The translations under genes were made by a program, and so were the position numbers. A stretch of 43,387 nucleotides of DNA from Candidatus Obscuribacter sp. (lineage in GTDB: Bacteria; Cyanobacteriota; Vampirovibrionia; Obscuribacterales; Obscuribacteraceae): contig JADYXR010000256.1 of the NCBI GenBank assembly GCA_021772095.1, forward strand, positions 1 to 43,387, given 5' to 3'. Below, piece by piece: positions 8,594-17,553 of the stretch. Position 1 is the stretch's first letter. Each line of letters starts with the position of its first letter. A model generated the notes under the pieces. The model had not been told where the DNA came from, did no database searches, and saw only the letters and a list, made by a program, of their open reading frames with translations.

Positions 8594-9230
8594 TTTGATT
8601 CTCTTCTGTCCTGGGGGTTCGTTGGTTGCGCACGCACAGACGACTACGGACAAGGCGCTGAACGCTGATTTCTTTCCCGAGAATGGCTGTCCAGTGCAGT
8701 TGACGAAGGTCAATGCGATTCTCGAGGTCGATCCCTTCGGCGCGCCAACCGCAACGAAAATATACCTTACTTATACAAATAATGCTTCGCAAGGCATTTC
8801 TGCTGTCAAGTTTCGCTGCCGATACAGCGATGTCGAAGGTAAGGACAAGGGCACATTCCACGCGCATGACGCTTTTGCAGTCGGTCCCGGTGGCAGCCGT
8901 GCGCAAAAGTGGAAACGCGAAGGCGGGCTTCATCCCAATATCGCCGGTTTTCAGATTCGCATTTTGCAGGTTAAGTACGCTGACGGCTCAATGTGGGAGA
9001 GTGCGCGTATGAAAGAACTCGTCAATCCGGACGGGGCGGCTGGGGCGTTCGACCAGTCTCCGGCACCGTCGCAACAGAGTCAATCTCAGTCGCAGCCTGC
9101 CTATCAGCCGCCGGCGCAGTCCTCCTTCGACCCGTCGCAGCAATCCGCGCAGCCTCAAATTCAGCCAGGCCAATCGGAGCCTCAGGGACAGCAAGAAGCC
9201 TTTGATAAGAGCAAAGAATTGCCGTGGTAA
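8529..9230 (+). CDS. Exported protein with Gln/Pro-rich C-terminal tail
   Basis: A 233-residue protein not recognised by family. Residues 1-36 form a signal peptide (hydrophobic core LCFVFTLILF, cleavage near AHA-Q). Residues 40-165 form a beta-rich globular region with FHAHDAFAVGPGGS and a KWKREGG segment. The last 65 residues are Gln/Pro/Ser-rich low complexity. The ATG at 8529 has AGGAG ten bases upstream. That ribosome site and the first 22 codons lie antisense inside the start of the 5'-nucleotidase gene, so both genes must have promoters inside each other's coding sequence. Both products appear to be exported. Confidence 0.75.
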   Translation: MNRPTTPNFRLKLSEILCFVFTLILFCPGGSLVAHAQTTTDKALNADFFPENGCPVQLTKVNAILEVDPFGAPTATKIYLTYTNNASQGISAVKFRCRYSDVEGKDKGTFHAHDAFAVGPGGSRAQKWKREGGLHPNIAGFQIRILQVKYADGSMWESARMKELVNPDGAAGAFDQSPAPSQQSQSQSQPAYQPPAQSSFDPSQQSAQPQIQPGQSEPQGQQEAFDKSKELPW

Positions 9231-9361
9231 TCAGCTCCAAGTCCTGGTTTGAAGAAACTGTGCATTTGGAAACCGGTATTGTTAGAGGCTAAACGAAACA
9301 TCAGTTCCGAATAACGAGGTTTCGCTGCGGGATAGGGGCACAATACTGCACAGGAAGCCGC

Positions 9362-11428
9362 TTGGAATTCGCTATGGACGACCTTGCTGATATCTTACGA
9401 AACGATTCACTCGACAAACGCGCGCTTGTGAATTCGATACCGGCAATGGAAATTGTCGCTGAGTTACCTCTTTTATTCAGCACTGAAGACGAAACCCTGG
9501 TCTGCAAAGGGTTGGATCTTTTGACTGCCATTTGCGAGAACAGCAAGGAACCTGCTCAGGCCAAGCTGATGGTGAGCACGGCGCTCTATGCGTTGGATAA
9601 TGAATCAGCTGATGTGCATGCTCGCACGCTGGCGATTGTGAAACGTTTTGCCTGCCCGCTGGACGCACCGTTCGCTGAAGAACTGCGTGGACGGCTGGAT
9701 TTGATTCACCCATCGCAACGAGTTTTAGCTGAAGCTTTGCTTGCAACCGCATGTGGTGGCGCTGCGGTTAGCGTAGTCAATCAAACTGGTGATGGCGCAG
9801 GTGGTGCCTCGGAAAGTCTAGAGTCTTTGCTCAATCAATATAATAGTCTGGACGAGAAGTGGCGCAATCTGGCTGGCTGTGCCGAAGCGCTTGATGCGGC
9901 GCGCGGCGAGACACCTCTGGTTGAGGCCATTCGCTTCAACGCCAACGATGTTCTCAGGCTCGATCCGGATGCGCGCATACAGCCTGTTCGTGAAGCTGAT
10001 GAGCTAATCGATTTATTTATGCGCGGTCTGGAATCGCAGTTGCTCGAACACGATTTGGAACGGTTACTCGATGGCGCCGCACGAATCAAGCGTGCTCGCG
10101 GCGGGGATTATTGGGACGCTCGACTGACCGGACTTGGTGCTCGCGCAAAACAGAACTGCAATTATTTAGGTGCTCTCGCTCTAGCGTGGGCATTTGGTTC
10201 GCCGCCTGAAGCCGATCAATATTTTGAGAGCTTGTTTCACAAACGCGTCAACGCCGTGGCAACGAAGCTCGCTGCCGGAGAGCCTGTTTTCCTGCTTGCC
10301 ACGCCGACTCACGCTGGATTGTGGATTGATGCTCGCATGTTGGTCGACCGCGCCAGGGAAATTGGCGACGTCGACACTGCCATTACTACCATCGAGCAGG
10401 TGCAAGCTCTATTGAGACTGGCGCCCGATCATAGAGACGAGGCATTATCAGCTGCTGAACATTTAAAAGGAGAGTTCGGTTGCGCAATGCGATACGCGCT
10501 TGGTTCAAACTCCGAATCCCTCGGAGCCAACGTGCCCTTGTGGGTGGCTGCGATTCGAGCGCGAACGCCGCTCACAGAGCCATATTGCATGATGGTGAAG
10601 TTGATGGTGCGAGACTATCCTTTAATAGGAAGATGTTTGAGCCCTCAAACTTTTGAAACCGAGACCGTAAAATTGCTTGGTCAATATATTGAGAGTCGAT
10701 CGGCGACGCACGACATGGTGGCACTGATCGGCGACATGGATATCGGCAACATCAAGTCGCCGCTATGCACTGAAGTGTACTGGGCACGCCAGTTTCGCTC
10801 GGTGAGCGAATCTCGCGCCAGCGGTAGCAATTACTGGCAGGAAGATCGCTGGGAGCAATTATTCGAATCCGATTTGCCGATTGGAACGATGGCTCTCCAT
10901 TCCTTAATATATGGATTAGCGGTTTCGTCGCCCGAGGCTCGCATGGTAGCTATCAATGCGCTGACCAAAACAATATTCGACGGTCGTGTCGACGGCAAGA
11001 TGATTGCTTCGATCCTCGCCGATCACTTTTCCGATCTGAACACTAAGCTCTGGCTCGAGGCACTTCATGCGGTATCACGCGTTTCTGCGTTGCACGCCCA
11101 AGTCGTTCAGGCGGCGCTGGAAACCCTGATATCGAGCGGGCCGAATCCCGACCCCGATCCTCAGGTATCGATCTTGGATGTCCTCTATGAGATCAGCCGT
11201 CGAATAAACCGAGGCATCACATGTGATACCGCTCGGAAATATTTATTTGCCCTCAAGGGTGGTGGCACCGCCGGAGCGCTCGCGCAAAACCTTCTTCAAC
11301 TCAGCACTTCTCAAAATTCTGAAAATTCAAAGTCGGCCGGCTTGATTGCGTTAAAGCAACGGATAAAACGCGCTAATCGCTGGCAAGCCTGGTACGAAGC
11401 CACTCTTGCCGCAGGGCATCCGCGTTAG
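9362..11428 (+). CDS. DUF6493-like helical-repeat protein
   Basis: A 688-residue, largely alpha-helical protein resembling HEAT-like repeats. The stretch FLLATPTHAGLWIDARMLVDR (about 310-330) matches what I remember as the hallmark of DUF6493-type proteins, which often sit with SWIM zinc-finger and MoxR/VWA genes; no such partner is adjacent here. The N-terminal third has repeated helix pairs, and a Gly/Ser linker lies near 138-155. A TTG at 9362 with AGGA six bases upstream is a better start than the ATG at 9374. No signal or membrane segment is seen. The family assignment is from memory of one motif and is moderately sure. The function is unknown. Confidence 0.6.
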   Translation: MEFAMDDLADILRNDSLDKRALVNSIPAMEIVAELPLLFSTEDETLVCKGLDLLTAICENSKEPAQAKLMVSTALYALDNESADVHARTLAIVKRFACPLDAPFAEELRGRLDLIHPSQRVLAEALLATACGGAAVSVVNQTGDGAGGASESLESLLNQYNSLDEKWRNLAGCAEALDAARGETPLVEAIRFNANDVLRLDPDARIQPVREADELIDLFMRGLESQLLEHDLERLLDGAARIKRARGGDYWDARLTGLGARAKQNCNYLGALALAWAFGSPPEADQYFESLFHKRVNAVATKLAAGEPVFLLATPTHAGLWIDARMLVDRAREIGDVDTAITTIEQVQALLRLAPDHRDEALSAAEHLKGEFGCAMRYALGSNSESLGANVPLWVAAIRARTPLTEPYCMMVKLMVRDYPLIGRCLSPQTFETETVKLLGQYIESRSATHDMVALIGDMDIGNIKSPLCTEVYWARQFRSVSESRASGSNYWQEDRWEQLFESDLPIGTMALHSLIYGLAVSSPEARMVAINALTKTIFDGRVDGKMIASILADHFSDLNTKLWLEALHAVSRVSALHAQVVQAALETLISSGPNPDPDPQVSILDVLYEISRRINRGITCDTARKYLFALKGGGTAGALAQNLLQLSTSQNSENSKSAGLIALKQRIKRANRWQAWYEATLAAGHPR

Positions 11429-11587
11429 CCCGCTACTGCTTTTTTGAAACTTTCTGAAAGAAATCGAAAGTCGCTCGATTATCTGTCTTTCGGGGGCTAT
11501 CCAGACCCATTGTTTCGAGGTATTCTATATACACTTCGCTCTTACAATCAAATATTGTCACTTGTGACCCGCAAAGGATCACCGATT

Positions 11588-12091
11588 ATGTTTCTTCAAA
11601 CACTCGGTTCGTTGATCCTGGTGGCTTGTGCATCCTATCATCTCGTTACAGCGAGCTGGCAAGTAGTCTTGCTATCGTTCGTTGTTGCAGGTGTGGGCTA
11701 CGCCACCTGGATCGTTAGAAAAGCTATAATTCGTCGTGCCAAAATCAAGGCGCTATGGCGACGCAGTATCGAGATCGATGAGATGCTCGACATCGTGTCA
11801 CAGCAGCACAGGGAGCCACCGGCTGCCTCTTCTGCGCCATCGCGCTCACGCTCACGCCGTTCCGGTAAAACTCCTGTCGCCTTTCAAGGGCCGGCAAGAA
11901 GTTCTGCCACGACAGGTGGTGGCAAACTGAATTATGACAGTCAGGATAAATCTCAAACGGACAGTGGCGCATTCCCGCACGTAGTGCGCGAAATAACAGC
12001 CGATCCATCAAAGCGTGTTTACAAGTTTTCCATGAAAGCTTTAGCTAACTCGCGCGTTGAGAAAACACAAGATCAACCGGTGCTGGTGTAA
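11588..12091 (+). CDS. Two-helix membrane protein with basic tail
   Basis: A 167-residue protein not recognised by family. It has two adjacent hydrophobic helices (FLQTLGSLILVACASYHLV and VVLLSFVVAGVGYATWIV, about residues 2-45). A basic segment follows, then a Ser/Arg-rich disordered cytoplasmic tail. The ATG at 11588 has AAAGGA nine bases upstream. The frame is open to a TTG at 11444 with no ribosome site, giving an alternative 215-residue form whose extra 48 residues look plausible (GGYPDPLFRGI). It follows the DUF6493-like gene on the same strand and probably shares its transcript. Confidence 0.7.
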   Translation: MFLQTLGSLILVACASYHLVTASWQVVLLSFVVAGVGYATWIVRKAIIRRAKIKALWRRSIEIDEMLDIVSQQHREPPAASSAPSRSRSRRSGKTPVAFQGPARSSATTGGGKLNYDSQDKSQTDSGAFPHVVREITADPSKRVYKFSMKALANSRVEKTQDQPVLV

Positions 12092-12114
12092 CAGTTATTA
12101 ATTGCTCACTGTTA
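12089..12114. terminator. Hairpin between convergent genes
   Basis: A seven-base perfect inverted repeat (TAACAGT / ACTGTTA) with a 12-base loop overlaps the stop of the membrane protein and lies before the converging gene. It lacks a clean U-tract, so it is only a weak terminator candidate for either strand. Confidence 0.3.
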
Positions 12115-12169
12115 GTCAGTCATTCAGCCTTGTTCTTTTATCGGGATTGTTTCTACTCAGCGTGATTAG

Positions 12170-12829
12170 TTAGTCGGCGCCGGATTCTTTCCGATCATCT
12201 TTCAATTGATCTTTTTGTTCGATGATGTTCTGTTTCTGTTCGCCTAATTTGCGAAACATCTCACCCTCGTACTGCAGCTGTTGCTGCTGGATTTTGTTCT
12301 CTGAACTCTGCCTTTCCTGGCGCAGTTCTCTTTTGTTTTCCTTTTTCATTTGCAGCAACTGATCTTTTGGATCCTGTGTTCCGTCGCCATTTTCCGTCCG
12401 GGTCGAGCCAGGTAATTTACTCGATTGCAAATTGGCATGACCCGATTCGGCCACTGTTCTAATTTGGTCGCTCGTTTGATTGAGCGAACTTTCTATATGA
12501 CTTAAATCGTCCGCTTTGATTGTGCCACCATTACTCTGCCGAAAATTTTGAATTTGCGTCGCGATGTCGTCAACACTGCTTCTCAATTTCTTGGCTTGAT
12601 CTTCTGTGACTAATCCGGCTCTGACAGCATGGTTGATGCGCCAATGTTGGCGCTCCACTCGCTGGTCAAGAGGATCCCGATTTTGTGGCGCCGCTAAATT
12701 TGTGTTGATCGAAACTGCTTTATTTTCTGAGGGTGCTGCCGAATTACTCTCACTTTGAGCGTGGGCCGGGGACGCTAATAAACAAGCGGCAGCCGCGACG
12801 AGAAGACCCTTTCTGTTAAACCGTGCCAT
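12170..12829 (-). CDS. Exported coiled-coil protein
   Basis: A 219-residue protein with a textbook signal peptide (basic MARFNRKG, then LLVAAAACLLASPAHA, cleavage after AHA). The mature region is Ser/Asn-rich, then strongly helical. The last 60 residues are charged and Gln-rich (many KE, RQ, QQ, KD pairs) and should form coiled coil. AGGAGG seven bases before the ATG at 12829 is one of the best ribosome sites in the window. No family is recognised. It converges on the two-helix membrane protein gene. Confidence 0.75.
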   Translation of the reverse strand: MARFNRKGLLVAAAACLLASPAHAQSESNSAAPSENKAVSINTNLAAPQNRDPLDQRVERQHWRINHAVRAGLVTEDQAKKLRSSVDDIATQIQNFRQSNGGTIKADDLSHIESSLNQTSDQIRTVAESGHANLQSSKLPGSTRTENGDGTQDPKDQLLQMKKENKRELRQERQSSENKIQQQQLQYEGEMFRKLGEQKQNIIEQKDQLKDDRKESGAD

Positions 12830-12930
12830 AAATTGCCCTCCTGCGTCGACCGATAACCGGGATATACGATTGAGAAATCCAGACAGTCGAATTTAGCAGG
12901 TAATCTTCTATAGATCTATGGCACGAAACC

Positions 12931-13107
12931 GTGGTTTTTCTCGAAACCCAGGAAGGGGCGGTCGAGGATTGCCGCAATTCTCTTGAGCTTAAAACGTTAC
13001 CGCGCCTGAATTGTTGCCGAGCTATCGAATGGTACCGGGGACAAACGCGCCATGAAGAGCAAACGCGCAATAAAAATCAAACCCGCGATGAAAACAAACC
13101 CGCATGA
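12931..13107 (+). CDS. Doubtful 58-residue ORF with Gln-Thr-Arg hexad repeat
   Basis: A GTG-initiated frame downstream of, and antisense to, the murJ transcription unit. It contains three cysteines and ends in three hexads starting QTR (QTRHEE, QTRNKN, QTRDEN). These are encoded by degenerate 17-18-base tandem units starting at 13042, 13060, 13078 and 13095. No ribosome binding site is visible and the composition is not decisive. It is the only open frame of note in the 285-base gap between the exported coiled-coil gene and murJ. It may be a remnant or chance. Confidence 0.15.
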   Translation: MVFLETQEGAVEDCRNSLELKTLPRLNCCRAIEWYRGQTRHEEQTRNKNQTRDENKPA

Positions 13108-13111
13108 ACTA
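13042..13111. repeat. Degenerate 17-18-bp tandem repeat near murJ 3' end
   Basis: Four units begin CAAACGCGC, CAAACGCGC, CAAACCCGC and CAAACCCGC at 13042, 13060, 13078 and 13095, with A-rich second halves. The array lies just beyond the murJ stop (13115-13117) on its downstream side. Confidence 0.6.
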
Positions 13112-13114
13112 GCG

Positions 13115-14980
13115 CTATCGTGAGCCGCGTTTTTTCAGACGCGTGAGGACTTGTTTTGGTTCTTCCAGTTTTGCTGCCAGACAGATGGCGACGTAGACTG
13201 CAAGTCCGGCGCTGCCGGCGATCACAATTGAAAGCAGAAGACTGGCGAAACCGCCGAGATTGCTTGGTAACTTGATTAACTCGATGCACCAGAGTTGCAC
13301 ATGATGAGCGGTGATTCCGCAGACCAGTGAGGCGCTCAGCATGATTGCTGCTGGTCGAAATAAACTTGGAATTCCCAGTGGTCCGATTTTTTTGGTAAGA
13401 AGTGTGGAGAGCATCGTCATATTGAATATGGTGACGAGTGTTGTGGATAGCGCTATTCCGCCTATTCCCAGCGGTCCTACGAGCAAGGCATCCGCGCCCA
13501 TTTTAACGGCGACTGAAAGCATTCCGACTTTGAATGGTGTTTGGGTATCTTTGTGCGCGTAAAACACTCTAGTTAAAAGATCGCGGGCGACATAGAAGAA
13601 TGCTGATGGCACCAGGTAAGACAGACCAAGCACCACAAGCATGCGGGAGCTGGCGTCGAATTGCCCGCGTTCAAAAAGTAGTTTGATAATTGGATTGGGG
13701 ATGGCGAGCAGCATGGTCACCAGTGGAAGCACTGTAAACCAGAGGATTCTCAGAGCTTTGCGATACTCGGCTTTTAGTTCGTCGACTTCGCCGGCAACTA
13801 CTTGTTCGGTAAAGCGAGGCAGGATTGGAACCAGCATCGCGGTCAACAGAACACCGAGCGGCAGTTGCAGCAGGCGGTTGGCATTTTGCAGAGCGGTTAA
13901 ACTTCCAGGCGCCAATGACGAGATGAAGAAGCTGTCTGTGAAAACATTGAGTTGGCCGATCGACGTTCCAACTGCGGCAGGACCAATCATCAAAAGATAT
14001 TCTTTGAGCCCGGGACGCATTTTAAAATCGAATGTGAACAGCGGTTTTGCGCGCATCATGCCGGGAATCTGAACCAGCAGTTGACCGATTGCACCGATCA
14101 AGGTGCCGACGGCAAGGCACATGCCCAGTGGATCCGGGAAGAATATAACGGCAACGACGATAGCAATACTTGCCACCGCGGGCGATAGCGACGGCCAGGT
14201 GAATTCCTTGTACGAGTTTGAGATGCCGGCTCCTAAACCGACCAGTCCGGCAATCAGGATGAGCGGCACCATAATTCGCAGTTGCGCCAGGACGGAGGCC
14301 CAGAGCTTGGTGCGCTCTTCCATCGGCAAGCCCACGGCTGGAAAAACCAGCGGTATCAGATACGGTGCGGCAAAATAAAGGATGACTGACATCAACGCGA
14401 GCGCTAAAAAAGTGAGCGTCATCAGTTGACCGACTAACTTGCGTTTCTCTTCACCCTCTTGCTGTGAAGTTAGAATCGCAACGCCGGCCGAGTGAAACGG
14501 ACCACCGACGCCACCGAATAAAACCAGAACGTTGCCGGTGAATTGGTAAGCGAAGAAATAGGCGTCGGTGACTAGCGACGTTCCGAATACTTGCAGGACG
14601 ACAATGTCTCTAACCAACCCCATCGTTTTAGATAGGACATTGAGGATGGCTACCAGTCCGAACGTTTTTGCCAGGCCTTCTCGTTTCGGTTTCGGAGGCG
14701 GAGGATTTCCGTCGCCACCATCCCCGGTGTTACCGACGGCAGCGTTCGAATCGGCCGACTGGCTGTCCTCGATGTCTGCTTGAATCTCATCAATTTCAGA
14801 ATCGGTTTCGGCCGCCATCATTCCTTCCGGTACATCGGAAAAGTTTTGAGCGGCAGTCGCCCTTAATTTCGTGGGCTGAACCGGTTCGGGTTTAAACGGA
14901 GTTCCCGCATCGGTAGATGCGCTCTCCTTCTTTTGAATACCTTCGGGTTGAGAGTCGCCCTCGGGCTTCTCTTTTGACAT
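13115..14980 (-). CDS. murJ: Lipid II flippase MurJ (MviN)
   Basis: A 621-residue polytopic protein of the MurJ/MviN family, which flips lipid II across the inner membrane for peptidoglycan synthesis. The first ~105 residues are an acidic, Pro/Gly-rich disordered extension ending in PPPKPKREG. The transmembrane core then begins with GLAKTFGLVAILNVLSKTMGLVRD, a family N-terminal motif. About 14 hydrophobic segments follow, including the Ser/Pro-rich PLGVLLTAMLVPILPRF. The family is usually near 510 residues, so the extension is unusual. A GTG at 14992 or the ATG at 14980 may start it. The gene follows ftsI by only a few bases, implying translational coupling. Confidence 0.93.
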   Translation of the reverse strand: MSKEKPEGDSQPEGIQKKESASTDAGTPFKPEPVQPTKLRATAAQNFSDVPEGMMAAETDSEIDEIQADIEDSQSADSNAAVGNTGDGGDGNPPPPKPKREGLAKTFGLVAILNVLSKTMGLVRDIVVLQVFGTSLVTDAYFFAYQFTGNVLVLFGGVGGPFHSAGVAILTSQQEGEEKRKLVGQLMTLTFLALALMSVILYFAAPYLIPLVFPAVGLPMEERTKLWASVLAQLRIMVPLILIAGLVGLGAGISNSYKEFTWPSLSPAVASIAIVVAVIFFPDPLGMCLAVGTLIGAIGQLLVQIPGMMRAKPLFTFDFKMRPGLKEYLLMIGPAAVGTSIGQLNVFTDSFFISSLAPGSLTALQNANRLLQLPLGVLLTAMLVPILPRFTEQVVAGEVDELKAEYRKALRILWFTVLPLVTMLLAIPNPIIKLLFERGQFDASSRMLVVLGLSYLVPSAFFYVARDLLTRVFYAHKDTQTPFKVGMLSVAVKMGADALLVGPLGIGGIALSTTLVTIFNMTMLSTLLTKKIGPLGIPSLFRPAAIMLSASLVCGITAHHVQLWCIELIKLPSNLGGFASLLLSIVIAGSAGLAVYVAICLAAKLEEPKQVLTRLKKRGSR

Positions 14981-14998
14981 GATTCCGGTCACTCGTGC

Positions 14999-16903
14999 TT
15001 AATGTTGACCCGGTGGTAGCGGCGGCTTCATCGGCGCTTTCTGCACTTTCTGCAGTTCGGCCGCATACTTGGTGGATGGCGCTTCGCTCAACTGAACTGG
15101 CTTGCCGTCGGGTCCTGCAAATCTACCTTTCACAACTTCAGTTTTATACGATTCCGGAATCGCAAGCAAACGCGCGGCTTCTCGTGCAATTGCGTTGAAG
15201 ACCGGACCGGCAACTGTGTTGCCCCAGCGTCCATCGGTTTGTGGATTGTCCACTGCCACCATGATCAACAACTGTGGATCATCATATGGAAGGAAACCGA
15301 CGAATGAAGCGATTGTTTGACCGCCGATGTAACCGCGTCCACCTTCTCGCACTTTCTGTGCGGTTCCGGTCTTATCGGCGACGCGATATCCAGGAACGCT
15401 TTTGCCCGCGACTTGCGAACCCTGCGTGATGTTGTCTGCCAAAAGTTTTGATACCAGTTTTGCGACTTCTGGTTTGATTACTTGCCTGCGCTCAGGCTCC
15501 GTCCACTTCTCGGTGACGCCGGTGCGCGGATCATACGTTCTTCTAATAAGGTGCGGTTGCACCCAGGTTCCATTGTTGCCGATGGTAGCAACTGCCGACG
15601 CCAACTGAAGTGGTGTCACGGCGATGGCGCCTTGACCGAATCCGGTTGTAGCCTGGTCGAGCGCTTTCCAACGCTTCCAGTTCAACAATAGACCGCGCGA
15701 TTCGCCGGGAAGATCGATTCCTGTTTTTCTTCCAAAACCAAAATCCCAGAGTTTGTCGTAAAACTGCTTTGGTGTCATCCGCAGTGCCACTTTGGCAGCG
15801 CCGATGTTACTGGAGTGGATAAAGAGGTGCAACAAGTCGATGCTGCCGTTGCCGCCGTGACTGTTGTGGATTGTTCGATTGCCGATTGATAATGTGCCTG
15901 AATCGCTGAACGTGACGTGCTCGTCGATCGCACCAGTATCGAGACCGGATGAAATGGTTACGGTTTTAAACGTTGAGCCAGGCTGGTACACATCAACCAT
16001 CGCCCAGTTTTTCAAAGTACCGAACGGGTATTTTGAATAGTCATTCGGATCGAATGTCGGGTAATTTGCCCAGGCGAGAATTTCGCCATTATTAGGATCG
16101 GCAATAATTGCAGTTGCGCGCGAGCACTGTGAGTGTGCAGCCATTGCGAACAGTTCTTTCTCAGCAAGATGCTGAAGGGAATTGTCGATTGTCAGCTCAA
16201 CATGGCGACCAAGTGGTGGCGTAATATCCCAGGTCGGTCCTTTATGAGGCAGCAAGATCGTCTTGCCGCGACCATCTAGCTGTGGCTTCGGAATCTTTCC
16301 AGTGCTGGTTAAAGCATTCTGTTGTGATTGTTCTACGCCGCCCTGACCATCGGTGTCGGTGTTGACGTAGCCCAACAAGTGAGCTGCCATCGTGCCTTCC
16401 GGGTAGTGGCGAAACGGACGAGGCACAATATCCAAGCCGGTCCAATTCAGTTTTTGCAGTTGATCGACAGCTTCGCGCTCGAGGTGTTTTGCTACCGTCA
16501 CAACAGGGTGCTTGCCTGTAAGCAGCTTGTAGACTTTCTCTTCGGGCTTGCCAGTGATGCGCGCCAGTTTTTTCGCCGCTTCATCTAATGGTGCTTTGAG
16601 CAAACGAGGGTGAACGAAGATATCGTAGCGAGTGGTATCAATCGCCAGTGGCAGACCATGGCGATCGGTGATGGCGCCTCGATGTACGAGGAAATTTGTT
16701 TTCTGACGTTGCACAAAAGCCTTGCTCGACAGATCACTGCCCTGGTGAATCTGTAAGTAATACAGACGCGCAGTGATTCCTAACACACCAGCTAACAACG
16801 CAAATTGGAATATCCGTAGCCTCCACTGAGGCGAACGCGGACGTCCTCTCTGCTTGCGAGGTGTTTTCCGGTAACTATTGATATCTACCGCTGGGCCCGG
16901 CAA
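14999..16903 (-). CDS. ftsI: Peptidoglycan D,D-transpeptidase FtsI (class B penicillin-binding protein)
   Basis: A 634-residue class B PBP that cross-links septal peptidoglycan. An Arg/Lys-rich cytoplasmic tail is followed by one membrane helix (about 32-50). A PBP dimerisation domain with RGAITDRHG (75-83) comes next. The transpeptidase domain has the active-site SxxK as Ser310-TFK, SxN as Ser364-Ser-Asn366 and KTGT at 511-514. The TTG at 16903 is preceded by GGGAG at seven bases. It sits between the ftsL-like gene and murJ on the same strand. FtsI is favoured over PBP2 because of this rsmH-ftsL context. Confidence 0.93.
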   Translation of the reverse strand: MPGPAVDINSYRKTPRKQRGRPRSPQWRLRIFQFALLAGVLGITARLYYLQIHQGSDLSSKAFVQRQKTNFLVHRGAITDRHGLPLAIDTTRYDIFVHPRLLKAPLDEAAKKLARITGKPEEKVYKLLTGKHPVVTVAKHLEREAVDQLQKLNWTGLDIVPRPFRHYPEGTMAAHLLGYVNTDTDGQGGVEQSQQNALTSTGKIPKPQLDGRGKTILLPHKGPTWDITPPLGRHVELTIDNSLQHLAEKELFAMAAHSQCSRATAIIADPNNGEILAWANYPTFDPNDYSKYPFGTLKNWAMVDVYQPGSTFKTVTISSGLDTGAIDEHVTFSDSGTLSIGNRTIHNSHGGNGSIDLLHLFIHSSNIGAAKVALRMTPKQFYDKLWDFGFGRKTGIDLPGESRGLLLNWKRWKALDQATTGFGQGAIAVTPLQLASAVATIGNNGTWVQPHLIRRTYDPRTGVTEKWTEPERRQVIKPEVAKLVSKLLADNITQGSQVAGKSVPGYRVADKTGTAQKVREGGRGYIGGQTIASFVGFLPYDDPQLLIMVAVDNPQTDGRWGNTVAGPVFNAIAREAARLLAIPESYKTEVVKGRFAGPDGKPVQLSEAPSTKYAAELQKVQKAPMKPPLPPGQH

Positions 16904-16973
16904 GGCAAGTCTCCCGATAATCTTGAGCTAAATCTTCGTTTGTAATTAAACTAGATTTTCGCCCCCTCGGGCA

Positions 16974-17543
16974 TTAGTATCCTGACATCAAAGGAAGATG
17001 ATGCTTATGCATCTTATATGCGATGGCGGTAGGTGCTTTTGTTTCTCTGACGATAACAACGTGTTCCGGCACACGGAGTCCGAATCTTCCGACTACGCTG
17101 TCTTGAATCTCACCATATGATATTGATTTCAGTAATTGAGCTGAGAGCTCAGAGTTTTGTTCGCTGGTTCTGCGAGCTTGTTCTTGCAATTTGCCGACAT
17201 CGTGTGAAACAACGACATCAAGGCCATATGTGCAGATAGCAACACCGCATAGAGCAACAAGCACCGCCTGAAGTGCGCGGTTCGCTTTTACAAATAAAGG
17301 TTTAGTGCGAGTCTTTGGAGTTGGTGCTTCAACTGGCACCAAATGCGGTCTTGATACCGGCGCTGGTGCAGGGAAGGATTGAACTGGAACAGTATTGTCT
17401 GTGAATGCAACCGGCCAGGTTCCACGATCTGCGACTGGTGCCATGACTGTGGAGTCACCGGTGGTGCTACGTGATGATCGATTGTTAGTAAATGAGACGA
17501 CTTGCGAACTGCGGCGTGGCGGCGGTTTCAGGCTTGTGGTCAT
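16974..17543 (-). CDS. FtsL-like single-pass division protein
   Basis: A 189-residue bitopic protein. It has a long, Pro/Ser/Thr-rich N-terminal region, one membrane helix (about 90-112, LQAVLVALCGVAICTYGLDVVV), and then a short coiled coil (about 118-142, KLQEQARRTSEQNSELSAQL). This is the FtsL/DivIC topology, with a family-atypical long cytoplasmic tail. Primary sequence is poorly conserved in FtsL, so the assignment rests on topology and position between rsmH and ftsI. The ATG at 17543 has AGGGA seven bases upstream and starts ten bases after the rsmH stop. A longer frame from 17633 would overlap rsmH and is disfavoured. Confidence 0.75.
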   Translation of the reverse strand: MTTSLKPPPRRSSQVVSFTNNRSSRSTTGDSTVMAPVADRGTWPVAFTDNTVPVQSFPAPAPVSRPHLVPVEAPTPKTRTKPLFVKANRALQAVLVALCGVAICTYGLDVVVSHDVGKLQEQARRTSEQNSELSAQLLKSISYGEIQDSVVGRFGLRVPEHVVIVRETKAPTAIAYKMHKHHLPLMSGY

Positions 17544-17553
17544 ATTTGCTTCC

